The position numbers were made by a program, and so were the translations under genes. Shown piece by piece: positions 17,241-26,711 of a stretch of 64,000 nt of DNA. Positions within the stretch are counted from its first letter, which is position 1. Every line of letters starts with the position of its first letter. This DNA comes from Sphingomonadaceae bacterium. Its GTDB lineage: Bacteria; Pseudomonadota; Alphaproteobacteria; Sphingomonadales; Sphingomonadaceae. The notes under the pieces were generated by a model, which did no database searches, had not been told where the DNA came from, and saw nothing but the letters and a program-made list of their open reading frames with translations. The stretch lies in the NCBI GenBank assembly GCA_947472735.1, contig CANJBY010000001.1, positions 165,487-229,486 on the forward strand, written 5' to 3'.

Positions 17241-18485
17241 TCAGGCAACGACCTTCAGGTGTCCCCGATCGTGCCGTGAAATCCACTCTTCCAGCACCGG
17301 AGCGATCTTGGTGCGCCACTTGCTGCCGTTGAAGATGCCGTAGTGGCCGACATTTTCCGCAAGCATGTAGCGCTTCTTCGCTTCGGGCAGGCCGGTCGCC
17401 AGGTGCAGCGCGGCGCGGGTCTGGCCGATCCCTGAAATGTCGTCCTTCTCGCCCTCGATCGCGAGCAGCGCGGTATCGGTGATGGCCGCCAGGTCGATCC
17501 GCCGCCCGCGATGAACGAATTCGTTCTTCGGCAGCGAATGCCGCTGAAACACGTGTTCGATGGTCTGGAGATAATATTCCGCCGGAAGATCGCTGACCGA
17601 GCGATACTCCTCGTAGAAGGCCTTGGACGAATCGGCGCTTTCGCCGTCGCCGACCACCAGGTGCTTGAACATCCGGTAGTGGCCTTCCAGGTGGCTGCTG
17701 AGGTTCATCGCCATGAACCCGGCAAGCTGGAGGAAGCCGGGATAGACCCGCCGTCCTGCGCCCGGATAGATCAGCGGGACGGTAGCGATCACGCTGGTCT
17801 CGAACCATGACAGCGGGCGCTGCATGGCGACATCATTGACGCTGGTCGGCGCTTCGCGCGTATCGACCGGGCCGCCCATCATGGTGAGCGTGACCGGCCG
17901 GCACGGGTGGCGTTCGGCCCCCATCATTGCGGCAGCGGCGAAGGCGGGCACCGAAGGCTGGCACACCGCCAGCACATGCGCGCCCGGGCCGATGAACTCA
18001 AGGTAGCCGATCACGTAGTCGATGTAGTCGTCGAGATCGAAATGCCCTGCCTCGAGCGGGACCATCTTCGCATCGGCCCAATCGGTGATGTAAACTTCGC
18101 AGCGCGCGATCATCCGCGCCACGGTCCCGCGCAGCAGGGTAGCGAAGTGGCCGCTCATCGGCGCGATGATCAACAGCTTCGGAGCGTCCGCGGGCAGGCC
18201 CTGATGCGTGAAGCGCAGCAGGTTGCCGAATGGACGATGCTGGACGATCGCCTCGGTTACCGGGTGGCTCACGCCGTCGACGGTAACTTGTTCGATCCCG
18301 AATTCAGGCTTTCCCCGTGCCGCGGTGGCGTGAGCAAAAACTTCGAGGGCGGAAGCCATGACCGGAGCGAAACCCATCATGACCATCGGATTGCCGGGAA
18401 AGGTCAGCATCTCCGCGCCCATCGAGGCCATGGCCCCGGCGGTGTTGAGCCAACTGCGCTGCACTTCATGAAGGTTGTAGAGCAC
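17241..18485 (-). CDS. phaZ: Intracellular poly(3-hydroxybutyrate) depolymerase
   Basis: A 414-residue PhaZ of the intracellular, amorphous-granule type that releases hydroxybutyrate from stored PHB. Typical family N-terminus (LYNLHEVQRSWLNTAG). The nucleophile elbow is VLAVCQPSVPAFAAA with Cys in place of Ser, as in Ralstonia PhaZ1. A C-terminal VGHYGIFNGSKWR supplies the catalytic His. I chose GTG 18485 because AGGA lies 8 nt before it; the longer open frame has no support. Divergent from the ABC exporter. This implies PHB storage. Confidence 0.92.
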   Translation of the reverse strand: MLYNLHEVQRSWLNTAGAMASMGAEMLTFPGNPMVMMGFAPVMASALEVFAHATAARGKPEFGIEQVTVDGVSHPVTEAIVQHRPFGNLLRFTHQGLPADAPKLLIIAPMSGHFATLLRGTVARMIARCEVYITDWADAKMVPLEAGHFDLDDYIDYVIGYLEFIGPGAHVLAVCQPSVPAFAAAAMMGAERHPCRPVTLTMMGGPVDTREAPTSVNDVAMQRPLSWFETSVIATVPLIYPGAGRRVYPGFLQLAGFMAMNLSSHLEGHYRMFKHLVVGDGESADSSKAFYEEYRSVSDLPAEYYLQTIEHVFQRHSLPKNEFVHRGRRIDLAAITDTALLAIEGEKDDISGIGQTRAALHLATGLPEAKKRYMLAENVGHYGIFNGSKWRTKIAPVLEEWISRHDRGHLKVVA

Positions 18486-18627
18486 GCCAGATTTCCTGCT
18501 GCGATGCGCAATGCATCCCTTGTTACGCTCAAGACTAGGCCAATTCATGAATGTTGCAATGCGGCAAATAGGGATTGTCTCAGCTTGGCGCTTTTCCCGG
18601 TCCAACCTCTGCGCTAGGGCCGGTTTC

Positions 18628-20451
18628 ATGGAAGCCGAGAGCGCCGCGCCCGCAGCCGATCCCGCCGAGCAGGCACCGTCCAGCCGCAGCCTTGGCCCGC
18701 TGAAGATGATCTGGCGCGCGGCAGCGGCCTACCCGGGCCGGGTCGCCGCCGCGCTCGGTGCGCTGACCGTCACCGCTTCGGCGACGCTGGCGATTCCCTC
18801 GGCGTTCCGCCTGATCATCGACCGCGGTTTTGCGCAAGGCGGCGTAGAGGCGGACATCAATCGTTGGTTCCAGTACCTGATGCTGCTGGTTTTCGTGCTC
18901 GCGCTCGGCACCGCCATTCGGTTCTATTCGGTTTCGTGGCTGGGCGAACGCGTGGTCGCCGATATCCGCCTGGCCGTGCAGAAGAACCTCCTGCGCCTCT
19001 CTCCAGCCTTCTTCGAGGAAAACAGCCCGCGCGAGATCTCATCGCGGATGACATCGGATACGGCGCTGATCGAGCAAGTGGTCGGCACGACGGTCTCGGT
19101 CGCGCTGCGCAATGCCATCACGGCCATCGGCGGTACCGGCTATCTTTTCTACCTCCAGCCTCAGCTTACGCTGTGGCTGGTCGGCGGCATCGTGGGCGTG
19201 GTCCTGCCGATCGTCTGGTTCGGCCGGCGCTTGCGCAAGGCCTCGCGCACCAGCCAGGATCGGGTGGCGGAGATCGGCGCGCTGGTTTCCGAGGTGCTCG
19301 GCGCAGCCCGGATCGTCCAGGCCTTCAATCAGGAAGGCCGCGAAATTGATCGTTTTGCCGGGGCTGTAGAGCGGAGTTTCGCCACTGCACGGCGGCGGAT
19401 CGTGATCCGCTCCGTGATGACTTCGGTCATCATTTTCCTGATCTTCGGGGCGCTGACCCTGCTGATGTGGCGGGGCGCCCTCGGGGTCGCGGCAGGGACG
19501 ATCAGTGGCGGCACCATTGCCGCATTCGTGCTCGCCGGCGCGCTGGTCGCGGGCGCTTTCGGTTCGCTCTCCGAGGTCTATGGCGATCTGGTCCGCGCCG
19601 CCGGAGCCGCCAGCCGGCTCAACGAACTGCTGCACGAAAAGCCGGCCATCGCGACACCCGCCCGGCCGCTGATCCTGCCTACTCCACCGCGAGGCCAGCT
19701 GACCTTTGATCATGTGACGTTTCGCTATCCGACCCGTCCTGAGCCAGCCGCGCTGCTGGATTTTTCGCTGACGATCGAGCCGGGCGAGACCGTGGCGATT
19801 GTCGGGCCGTCCGGCGCGGGCAAGTCCACCCTGTTCCAGCTGGCGGAGCGGTTTTACGATCCGCAGGCCGGGACGGTGAAGCTCGACGGCGTGCCGATCG
19901 TTTCGGTCGACCCGGCGGAAGTCCGCCGCCGCATGGCGCTGGTTCCGCAAGAGGGCGTGCTGTTCGCGGCGAGCGCGCGCGACAACCTGCGCTATGGCAA
20001 CTGGGAGGCCAGCGACGAAGCGATCTGGGAGGCCGCGCGATCGGCCAATGCCGAATCGTTCCTGCGCGAATTGCCGGACGGACTCGACACTTTCCTTGGG
20101 GAGGACGGCGCACGACTTTCGGGCGGCCAGCGTCAGCGCATCGCCATCGCCCGCGCGCTGCTTCGCGATGCCCCGATCCTGCTGCTTGACGAGGCGACGA
20201 GCGCGCTCGATGCCGAAAGCGAGCGACTGGTTCAGGACGCCCTGGAGCGGTTGATGGCAACGCGCACCACGCTCGTCATCGCCCACCGCCTCGCTACGGT
20301 GCGCTCTGCCGACCGGATCGTGGTGATGGAGGCCGGCCGCGTGGTCGAGCAGGGCAAGCACGACCAGCTGAGCCGCGCCGGAGGGCTCTATGCCCGGCTC
20401 GCCAGCCTGCAATTCGATGAGACCCGGCTTGAGCCCGCGCAGCAAGGATAA
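18628..20451 (+). CDS. ABC transporter, fused permease and ATPase (MsbA/lipid-exporter-like)
   Basis: A 607-residue half-transporter. About six membrane helices (residues ~30-310) precede the nucleotide-binding domain with Walker A GPSGAGKSTLFQL, signature LSGGQRQRIAIARALL, Walker B ILLLDEATSALD and the H-loop VIAHRLAT. A lipid or peptide export role is typical of this subfamily, but the substrate cannot be read from sequence. ATG 18628 precedes the usual charged N-terminus. It is followed after 3 nt by uppP, so the two form an operon. Confidence 0.9.
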   Translation: MEAESAAPAADPAEQAPSSRSLGPLKMIWRAAAAYPGRVAAALGALTVTASATLAIPSAFRLIIDRGFAQGGVEADINRWFQYLMLLVFVLALGTAIRFYSVSWLGERVVADIRLAVQKNLLRLSPAFFEENSPREISSRMTSDTALIEQVVGTTVSVALRNAITAIGGTGYLFYLQPQLTLWLVGGIVGVVLPIVWFGRRLRKASRTSQDRVAEIGALVSEVLGAARIVQAFNQEGREIDRFAGAVERSFATARRRIVIRSVMTSVIIFLIFGALTLLMWRGALGVAAGTISGGTIAAFVLAGALVAGAFGSLSEVYGDLVRAAGAASRLNELLHEKPAIATPARPLILPTPPRGQLTFDHVTFRYPTRPEPAALLDFSLTIEPGETVAIVGPSGAGKSTLFQLAERFYDPQAGTVKLDGVPIVSVDPAEVRRRMALVPQEGVLFAASARDNLRYGNWEASDEAIWEAARSANAESFLRELPDGLDTFLGEDGARLSGGQRQRIAIARALLRDAPILLLDEATSALDAESERLVQDALERLMATRTTLVIAHRLATVRSADRIVVMEAGRVVEQGKHDQLSRAGGLYARLASLQFDETRLEPAQQG

Positions 20452-20454
20452 GTG

Positions 20455-21267
20455 ATGGACCAGACCCTAACCGCGATCCTGCTGGGCGTCGTCGAAGGCC
20501 TGACCGAATTCATTCCGGTTTCGTCCACCGGTCACCTGATCCTTGCCACCGAAATCTTCGGCTACGACGCCGACACCTGGAAGGTGTTCAACGTCGTCAT
20601 CCAGCTGGGCGCAATCCTCGCCGTGGTCGTGCAGTACTGGCGGACCTTCTGGGCGGTCGGCACGGGACTGCTGCGACTCGAGGCTACGAGCATCGCCTTT
20701 CTGCGCAACATCCTGGTCGCATTCCTGCCTTCGGTGGTCATCGGACTGGCGCTCAAGAAGCAAATCGATGTGCTGCTGGGCAGCTCGATGGTGGTGGCCT
20801 GGGCACTGATCGCAGGCGGAATCGCGATCCTCGCCATCGAGCGGATGGCCAAGCCCGGCCCGGCCACCAGCGTCGCGGAGTTGCCGATGCGGCAAGCTTT
20901 CGGGGTCGGCCTGATGCAATGCCTCGCGATGGTCCCGGGTGTCAGCCGCTCCGGGGCGACCATCATGGGGGCGCTGGCGATGGGGATCGAGCGGCGCACC
21001 GCTGCCGAGTTCAGCTTCTTCCTGGCCGTGCCGACCATGCTGGGCGCAAGCGCGCTCGAAATTCTCGACAATCGCGAGGCGCTGATGGCCGGGACGGGCG
21101 CGGTTGGCTGGAGCGAAATCGCGATCGGCTTCGTGGTCAGCTTCGTGGTCGCGCTGGCCGTGATCAAGGCTTTCGTCGCCTACGTCGCCCGCTCGGGCTT
21201 CGCGCCTTTCGCCTGGTACCGGATCGCCGCTGGCGCGCTGACCGTGTTCCTGCTGTCGCGGGGCTAG
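20455..21267 (+). CDS. uppP: Undecaprenyl-diphosphatase
   Basis: A 270-residue membrane protein (BacA/UppP) that dephosphorylates undecaprenyl diphosphate to recycle the wall lipid carrier. The two catalytic signatures are present: VEGLTEFIPVSSTGHL (residues ~13-28) and PGVSRSGATIMGAL. ATG 20455 has AAGGA 7 nt upstream; a GTG directly before it is less likely. The 3' end overlaps the convergent EnvC-like gene by 4 nt. Confidence 0.95.
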   Translation: MDQTLTAILLGVVEGLTEFIPVSSTGHLILATEIFGYDADTWKVFNVVIQLGAILAVVVQYWRTFWAVGTGLLRLEATSIAFLRNILVAFLPSVVIGLALKKQIDVLLGSSMVVAWALIAGGIAILAIERMAKPGPATSVAELPMRQAFGVGLMQCLAMVPGVSRSGATIMGALAMGIERRTAAEFSFFLAVPTMLGASALEILDNREALMAGTGAVGWSEIAIGFVVSFVVALAVIKAFVAYVARSGFAPFAWYRIAAGALTVFLLSRG

Positions 21268-22478
21268 CCGCCGCGCAGCATGTCGAGCGGGTTGAGCGGC
21301 TCGCCATTGCGGCGCAGCTCCAGACCGAGCACCGGTCGGCCCGGACCAGCGACTCCGACCGGCGATCCGGCCAGCAGCTGCTGGCCGACACGGACATCGA
21401 GTTGGGCCATCCCGGTTACCAGGCTGGTCCAACCCCCGGCATGTTCAATGATAACGATCTGTCCGTACCCGCGATACGGGCCCGCGAAAGCAACGCGGCC
21501 TGACGCCGGAGCGACCACTTGCGCGCCGCCGCGCGCCTGCAGGGAAATGCCGCGGGAACGCACCGAGCCGGGGCTGGCATCGCCGAACCCGGTAACCAAT
21601 CGTCCATCAACCGGCAGGGCATAGCGGCCCGGCGCTCCGCTTTGCATTGGCGCAGCGGGCACTTCCGCAGCCACCGTCCCTCCAGCCGCGGGTTGCGGGA
21701 TCGGCCCCGGCAAGGCGGCCAGTTGCTGGCGCAGTTCGGCTGCCTCTCCGATACGGGCGACCAATCCCATCAAGTCGCGGGCCTGTTCCGACAGCGCTAG
21801 CGCGCGTTCCGTTTCACGGTCGGCGAGACCTCCGGTGTCTCGGGCCTCGAGCCGCTGGCGCGTTTCCACCGCCGCCAGGGCCTGTCTCCGCTCGTCAAGC
21901 TGACGGCGCGACGTCTGCAGGCTTGCCGCAGCGCGCTGGGCTTCCGTCTCAAGCGTCCGGGACCGCGTGATCGCGCCGCGCAGCGCCGCCGTCCGCGCCT
22001 CGACCTGCGGCAACATGGTGGCGACCAGCGCGCGCATGTGCATGGCATCACGAACCGAACCGGGACGCAGCAGTGCCAGTGCCATGGGGCGGCGCGAAAG
22101 GCGTTGCAGCGCGGCGGTCAGCTGGACCAGCGGGCGCTGGCGACGCGCCAATTCGGTGCGCAGTTGTTTACGCTGATCGGCGATCAACCGTCCCTGCGCC
22201 TCGTGACCGGCGATCTCGGCCTGAACTTGCTGGATTCGCGCAGCCAGCGCAGCAGATTCCTGGGCGGTACGGTCGGCCGCTTCGACTGCTCCGGAGGCCT
22301 GGGTTTCGAGTCGCCGGGCCCGCTCGCCCGCTCGCGCTGCCTGGGCTCGTGCTTCAACCAATGCCCGCCGGGCGTCACCGGCTTCGTCGATGGAGGCCGG
22401 GGCCTGCTGCGCCGACAGCCCGATCGGCACCGCAAATGCCGCAACCAGAAGGACAATTGCCGTAACCCGCAAGCTCAT
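21264..22478 (-). CDS. EnvC-like murein hydrolase activator with degenerate LytM domain
   Basis: 404 residues: a signal peptide (residues 1-23), a long Ala/Arg/Gln/Glu-rich coiled coil (~30-250), a proline-rich linker and a C-terminal M23/LytM domain. The zinc ligands are gone: the HxxxD site reads RGISLQAR, the HxH site reads LGLELRRNG, and only the His of IIEHAGGW remains. That is the hallmark of EnvC-type proteins, which activate amidases at the division septum rather than cut the wall. It is the last gene of a run proA-nadD-rsfS-rlmH-envC, an order common in alphaproteobacteria. Confidence 0.87.
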   Translation of the reverse strand: MSLRVTAIVLLVAAFAVPIGLSAQQAPASIDEAGDARRALVEARAQAARAGERARRLETQASGAVEAADRTAQESAALAARIQQVQAEIAGHEAQGRLIADQRKQLRTELARRQRPLVQLTAALQRLSRRPMALALLRPGSVRDAMHMRALVATMLPQVEARTAALRGAITRSRTLETEAQRAAASLQTSRRQLDERRQALAAVETRQRLEARDTGGLADRETERALALSEQARDLMGLVARIGEAAELRQQLAALPGPIPQPAAGGTVAAEVPAAPMQSGAPGRYALPVDGRLVTGFGDASPGSVRSRGISLQARGGAQVVAPASGRVAFAGPYRGYGQIVIIEHAGGWTSLVTGMAQLDVRVGQQLLAGSPVGVAGPGRPVLGLELRRNGEPLNPLDMLRGG

Positions 22479-22496
22479 GCTGGCGGTCTTACCGCG

Positions 22497-22919
22497 CTAG
22501 CCGGCGCGATGATAGGGGTGCCCGGCGAGGATGCTCGTGGCACGCCACAGCTGCTCTGCGAGCATCGCGCGAGCGAGCATGTGCGGCCAGGTCATGGGGC
22601 CGAAGGCAATCAGCAGGTCGGCCGATTCGCGCGCCGATTCGCCGTGGCCGTCTGCCGCACCGATCAGGAAGCGCACTTCGCGCACCCCTTCGTCGCGCCA
22701 CTTGCCGAGAAGCGCGGCGAATTGCTCGGAAGAAAGGTGCTGGCCATGCTCGTCCAACAGCACTTCGCGATGCTGAGCGGGCGGGGCTGGAATGGTGCCG
22801 CCGACGTCAGGCAGTTCGGTAATCTTCAGGGGCCAGGTGATGCGCTTCAGATAGCGGTCGACCAGCTCGCTCTCGGGGCTGCGGCCGATCTTTCCCCGCG
22901 CAATGACATGCAGGCGCAT
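22497..22919 (-). CDS. rlmH: 23S rRNA (pseudouridine1915-N3)-methyltransferase
   Basis: A 140-residue SPOUT methyltransferase that methylates pseudouridine 1915 in helix 69 of 23S rRNA, using SAM. The knot region shows FLIGAADGHG and the C-terminal HMLARAMLAEQLWRATSILAGHPYHR, typical of RlmH. Directly behind rsfS (9 nt), a conserved partnership. Confidence 0.94.
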   Translation of the reverse strand: MRLHVIARGKIGRSPESELVDRYLKRITWPLKITELPDVGGTIPAPPAQHREVLLDEHGQHLSSEQFAALLGKWRDEGVREVRFLIGAADGHGESARESADLLIAFGPMTWPHMLARAMLAEQLWRATSILAGHPYHRAG

Positions 22920-22928
22920 CGAATCCGG

Positions 22929-23336
22929 TCAGGCTTCGCCCGAGTCTCCGAAGGCCCACATCCGCTCGAGGTTGTAGAAGCTGCGCACTTCGGGTCGGAA
23001 CAGATGGACCACCACATCACCGGCGTCGACCAGCACCCAGTCGGCGGCCGGCAGGCCCTCGATCCGGGAATGGCCGAAGCCGCCGTGCTTGATCCGCTCG
23101 GCAAGTTTCTGCGCCATCGCAGTGACTTGGCGGGTCGAGCGGCCCGATGCGATCACCATGTGATCCGCAATCGCGGTCTTGCCCTCCAGCGGGATCGAGA
23201 CGATCTCCTGCGCCTGGTCGTCGTCAAGCGACTGAAGCACCAGTGCGTGGAGCGTCCCTGGCTCGGCATGAGGAAGCGGGGTGGGGGCGCCGGCAGCAGC
23301 CGGCGTGGCAGGAGTTGGGGCGGAAGCAGGCGTCAT
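22929..23336 (-). CDS. rsfS: Ribosome silencing factor
   Basis: A 135-residue RsfS/Iojap protein that binds ribosomal protein L14 and blocks subunit joining when nutrients are short. Conserved core: LDDDQAQEIVSIPL, ADHMVIASGRSTRQV, and WVLVDAGDVVVHLF. The first ~27 residues are an Ala/Pro-rich, poorly conserved extension. ATG 23336 preferred over GTG 23351. Between nadD and rlmH. Confidence 0.92.
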   Translation of the reverse strand: MTPASAPTPATPAAAGAPTPLPHAEPGTLHALVLQSLDDDQAQEIVSIPLEGKTAIADHMVIASGRSTRQVTAMAQKLAERIKHGGFGHSRIEGLPAADWVLVDAGDVVVHLFRPEVRSFYNLERMWAFGDSGEA

Positions 23337-23385
23337 GTAGGAAAAAACCACTCCTGAATAAGGGCGGCGCGAAATGGCGGGGCCA

Positions 23386-24063
23386 TCATGCGGTGTCGGA
23401 TGCGATAGGATGGTGCGTCAACTGGTCCCTGAGGATCCGGCCGGAAAAGCGGCTCGCCCAGTCTGGATCGACGCGGCGAACGGCGGTCGCGGAACGACGA
23501 TCAGGATCGAAACGCAAATGTATCAGCGCAGGCGCGCTCCATCCTGCCCGGGTGCGTAATCGGGCTGCGGACCGCCGGTAACGGCCGAGCCAGGCCGCCG
23601 CGGGGCTCGCGAAGGCAGCGTCATCATAGCCCGGACGCGCGATTACCGCAATCGGCATGCATCGGGCGATTGCGCGCCAGTCGCGCCAACGGTGCAACTG
23701 GGCGAGATTATCGCTGCCCATCAGCCACACGAAGTGCCGTTTGGGATAACGCTGCTTGAGCGCGCGCAGGGTGTCGAGCGTGTACCGCGTGCCCAGTTCG
23801 CGCTCAAGCGCGGTGACCCGGATCGGCGCGCGATGGGCCTGCGCGGCAGCCGAAGCGAAGCGCTGTCCCAGAGCAGCCATCCCGGCCACGGGCTTGAGCG
23901 GGTTGCCGGGCGAGACCAACCACCACACTTCATCCAGCCCCAGCGCCTCGCGCGCGAACAGCGAGATGCGCCGATGCCCACCGTGCGCAGGGTTGAAACT
24001 TCCCCCGAGGAGGCCGGTCAGCTGTTTCAGGGCCTGGTCTGTCCGCTGCCGCGCACCTGCCAC
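23386..24063 (-). CDS. nadD: Nicotinate-nucleotide adenylyltransferase
   Basis: A 225-residue enzyme converting nicotinate mononucleotide and ATP to deamido-NAD. The nucleotidyltransferase signature GLLGGSFNPAHGGH (residues ~17-30) carries the HxGH-type catalytic site; WWLVSPGNPLK and FVWLMGSDNL are family-specific. A GTG start at 24063 makes a 37-nt overlap with proA; no better start lies closer to the conserved region. Confidence 0.93.
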   Translation of the reverse strand: MAGARQRTDQALKQLTGLLGGSFNPAHGGHRRISLFAREALGLDEVWWLVSPGNPLKPVAGMAALGQRFASAAAQAHRAPIRVTALERELGTRYTLDTLRALKQRYPKRHFVWLMGSDNLAQLHRWRDWRAIARCMPIAVIARPGYDDAAFASPAAAWLGRYRRSAARLRTRAGWSAPALIHLRFDPDRRSATAVRRVDPDWASRFSGRILRDQLTHHPIASDTA

Positions 24064-25301
24064 TTGTAAGTGGTGAGCCCTTCCAGCGCGACTGGCCCGC
24101 GCGCATGCAGCCGGCCGGTGGCGATGCCGATCTCCGCGCCGAGCCCGAATTCGCCGCCGTCGGCAAACTGGGTCGAGGCGTTGACCATGACGATCGCGCT
24201 GTCGACTTCATTGAGGAAGCGCTCAGCCGCCGCGTCGTCGCCGGTGACGATGGCGTCGGTGTGGTGCGAGGAGTGGCGGGCAATGTGTGCCAGAGCCGCA
24301 TCAAGCCCGTCTACCACCGCGACCGAGAGAATCGCGTCCAGATATTCGGTGTCCCAGTCGTTCGCGCTGGCCGGCAGGATCCTGGGATCGAGCGCGCGGG
24401 CGCGGGCGTCGCCGCGCAGTTCGCAGCCGCTATCGAGCAACGCGGAGACCACGTCGTGCGAAGCAGGGAACTGCGCGTCGAGCAGCAGCGTTTCGGTGGC
24501 GCCGCAGATGCCGGTGCGCCGCATCTTGGCATTCAGCGCCAACGCCGTGGCCATCGCCGGATCGGCGGCGGAATGAATGTAGGTATGGCAAATGCCATCG
24601 AGATGGGCCAGCACCGGCACGCGGGCATCGGCCTGGACCCGCGCCACCAGACTCTTGCCGCCGCGCGGCACGATCATGTCGATCAGCCCGGCCGCAGTCA
24701 GCATCGCGCCGACCACGGCGCGGTCCTGCGTCGGCACCAGTTGCACCGCGCCTTCCGGCACGCCGGCAGAGGCCAGCCCGCGCGCCATCGCCGCCTCGAT
24801 CGCCCGGTTGGAATGAACCGCCTCGCTGCCGCCACGTAGCAACGCCGCATTTCCCGCGCGCACGCACAAGGCGGCGGCATCGGCGGTGACGTTGGGGCGG
24901 CTTTCGTAGATAATCCCGATCAGACCGATGGGGACGCGCACCCGACTGAGCCGCAGCCCGTTGGGCCGCTCACTGCTGTCGATCACCTGCCCGACCGGAT
25001 CCTTCAGCCGCGCAACTTGTTCGACCGCATCGGCAATCCCGGCGAGACGCGCGGGATCGAGCTTGAGCCGATCGAGCATCGCATTGGTCAAACCATTGGC
25101 CTCCCCCGCAGCGAGATCGCGCGCATTGGCAGCGAGAATTGCCTTCTCATCCGCACGCAAGGCGGCTGCGGCTGCGACAAGCGCCGCGGTTTTGTCGGCA
25201 TCGCTCATCCCGGCTAGCACGCGCTGCGCATCGCGGCCCTTGCGAGCAAGCGATTCTACAAGGGCTTCGGGTGTCTCGAGCGGGGCAGTCTGGGCGTTCA
25301 T
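24027..25301 (-). CDS. proA: Glutamate-5-semialdehyde dehydrogenase (gamma-glutamyl phosphate reductase)
   Basis: A 424-residue aldehyde-dehydrogenase-fold enzyme of proline synthesis that reduces gamma-glutamyl phosphate with NADPH. Conserved: VPIGLIGIIYESRPNVTADA, LRGGSEAVHSN, IVPRGGKSLVA, and the catalytic Cys in MRRTGICGATETLLLD. ATG 25301 gives the normal N-terminus. proB is not next to it in this window. The 210-bp upstream gap is divergent with the M23 peptidase gene and holds no recognisable gene. Confidence 0.95.
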   Translation of the reverse strand: MNAQTAPLETPEALVESLARKGRDAQRVLAGMSDADKTAALVAAAAALRADEKAILAANARDLAAGEANGLTNAMLDRLKLDPARLAGIADAVEQVARLKDPVGQVIDSSERPNGLRLSRVRVPIGLIGIIYESRPNVTADAAALCVRAGNAALLRGGSEAVHSNRAIEAAMARGLASAGVPEGAVQLVPTQDRAVVGAMLTAAGLIDMIVPRGGKSLVARVQADARVPVLAHLDGICHTYIHSAADPAMATALALNAKMRRTGICGATETLLLDAQFPASHDVVSALLDSGCELRGDARARALDPRILPASANDWDTEYLDAILSVAVVDGLDAALAHIARHSSHHTDAIVTGDDAAAERFLNEVDSAIVMVNASTQFADGGEFGLGAEIGIATGRLHARGPVALEGLTTYKWQVRGSGQTRP

Positions 25302-25511
25302 GGTGTGCGCCCTACCATTGAATCGCGCGCAAGTCAGCGGCCTAGAAATTCCAACTCGCGAATCGCCCAACTTGGCGCGAAAATTAACAATTGGTCGATT
25401 GTCGCATTTGTTCCATCGACTCATCGTGCGACTCAACCGATTCAACTCAAAAGCAAAGTCGGGATTCGCCTGCCCATAGCCGACCTGCTAGCCGCGCCCC
25501 TAACGCAATAA

Positions 25512-26711
25512 ATGCCGACGGGGTCGATTCCATTGAAAAACCTGACCGTTGCCAGCTTGCAGCAGCGTATGCGGAGCTGGTTTCCAGAGCGTGAATTTTT
25601 CATGCGCTCCGGCGGACAGGTGCGTTTTATCCGGATCTCGCCCCGGCTGCAGATGATCGCGGCCGCGGCCGTGGCCGGCCTGCTCCTGGTGTGGCTGGTA
25701 ACCATGGCGGGCATGGCCATCGCCCAGTACTCCGCCGCGCGCGACCGGCTCTCGCTGCTCGATCGCGAAGCGAAAGTCACCACGGCAGAAAGCCGCGCAT
25801 CGGCCTATCGTGACGATCTCGGCAAAGTCGCAGGCGATCTCGGCAAGCGGCAGGATTTCATCGAGGAAGTGACACGCGCGCACCTCGGGGACCTTCCCGC
25901 CGATGCCAAGGCTGGCGAGACTGTGTCCGATTCGTCGACCGAGGCTGAACGGACGATCGACAAAGTCAGCGCCGCACTGCCCGAAGCAGCCGGCCTGGCC
26001 CGGATGGAAGCACGCCAGCTGGCTTTCGCCGAACGTCTGACCCGTTATGCCGATCGCCGCGCCGCGGCGGCTGCCCAGCATCTCCGCAAAGTCGGGCTCA
26101 ATCCCGGCAGCTTGCTAGCTTCGCTGAACGATCGCAGCGCTCAGGGTGGTCCGCTGCTGCGTCTTTCGACGTCGTCCGACGGCTCGGTTGATCCCCGCTT
26201 CGAGCGACTCGGCCTCAGCCTTGCCCGGATGGAAGCGCTGGTGCGCGGTGTGCAAAGCCTGCCGCAGGTCCTTCCGGCCAGCTTTGACTACATTTCCTCC
26301 GGCTTCGGCTATCGCGCCGATCCCTTCACCCGGGCAGGATCGTTCCACCCGGGGCTTGATTTCAAAGGTCCGCTGGGCGCGCCGATCTACGCCGCCGCGC
26401 CCGGGCGCGTCAGCTTCGTCGGCCAACGCAGCGGTTATGGCAACTGCGTGGAGATCGATCACGGCAACGGTCTGGTCACACGCTATGCCCACATGTCCGG
26501 CTTCCGCACGCGGGTGGGCATTACGGTCAAGCCGGGCGACCAGATCGGCCTGATCGGCTCGACCGGCCGTTCGACCGGTCCGCACCTGCATTTCGAAGTG
26601 CGGCTGCACGACCAGCCCATCAATCCGCGTCCATTCCTGGAGGCAGCAACTCATGTTCTCAAAGAAACCAGCGGACCATCCGCGTCAGACACAGGGCAGG
26701 CCCATGACTAG
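25512..26711 (+). CDS. Membrane-anchored M23 endopeptidase, LmdC-like, paired with bactofilin
   Basis: 399 residues with a short cytoplasmic N-terminus, one membrane helix (residues ~49-75), a coiled-coil stretch and a C-terminal LytM domain. Zinc ligands are intact: HPGLDFKG, RYAHMSG and GPHLHFEVR, so it should cut peptidoglycan cross-links in the periplasm. In Hyphomonas and Caulobacter a bactofilin is encoded right behind an M23 peptidase of this layout (LmdC) and the pair shapes the cell. Here the bactofilin start lies inside the 3' end of this gene, which supports the same pairing. Confidence 0.9.
   Translation: MPTGSIPLKNLTVASLQQRMRSWFPEREFFMRSGGQVRFIRISPRLQMIAAAAVAGLLLVWLVTMAGMAIAQYSAARDRLSLLDREAKVTTAESRASAYRDDLGKVAGDLGKRQDFIEEVTRAHLGDLPADAKAGETVSDSSTEAERTIDKVSAALPEAAGLARMEARQLAFAERLTRYADRRAAAAAQHLRKVGLNPGSLLASLNDRSAQGGPLLRLSTSSDGSVDPRFERLGLSLARMEALVRGVQSLPQVLPASFDYISSGFGYRADPFTRAGSFHPGLDFKGPLGAPIYAAAPGRVSFVGQRSGYGNCVEIDHGNGLVTRYAHMSGFRTRVGITVKPGDQIGLIGSTGRSTGPHLHFEVRLHDQPINPRPFLEAATHVLKETSGPSASDTGQAHD

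Noticed and set aside
17535..17560. CACGTG-centred sequence in phaZ as a third parS
   Set aside because: Only the central CACGTG fits; the flanks (TGAAA and TTCGA) do not match TGTTC and GAACA.
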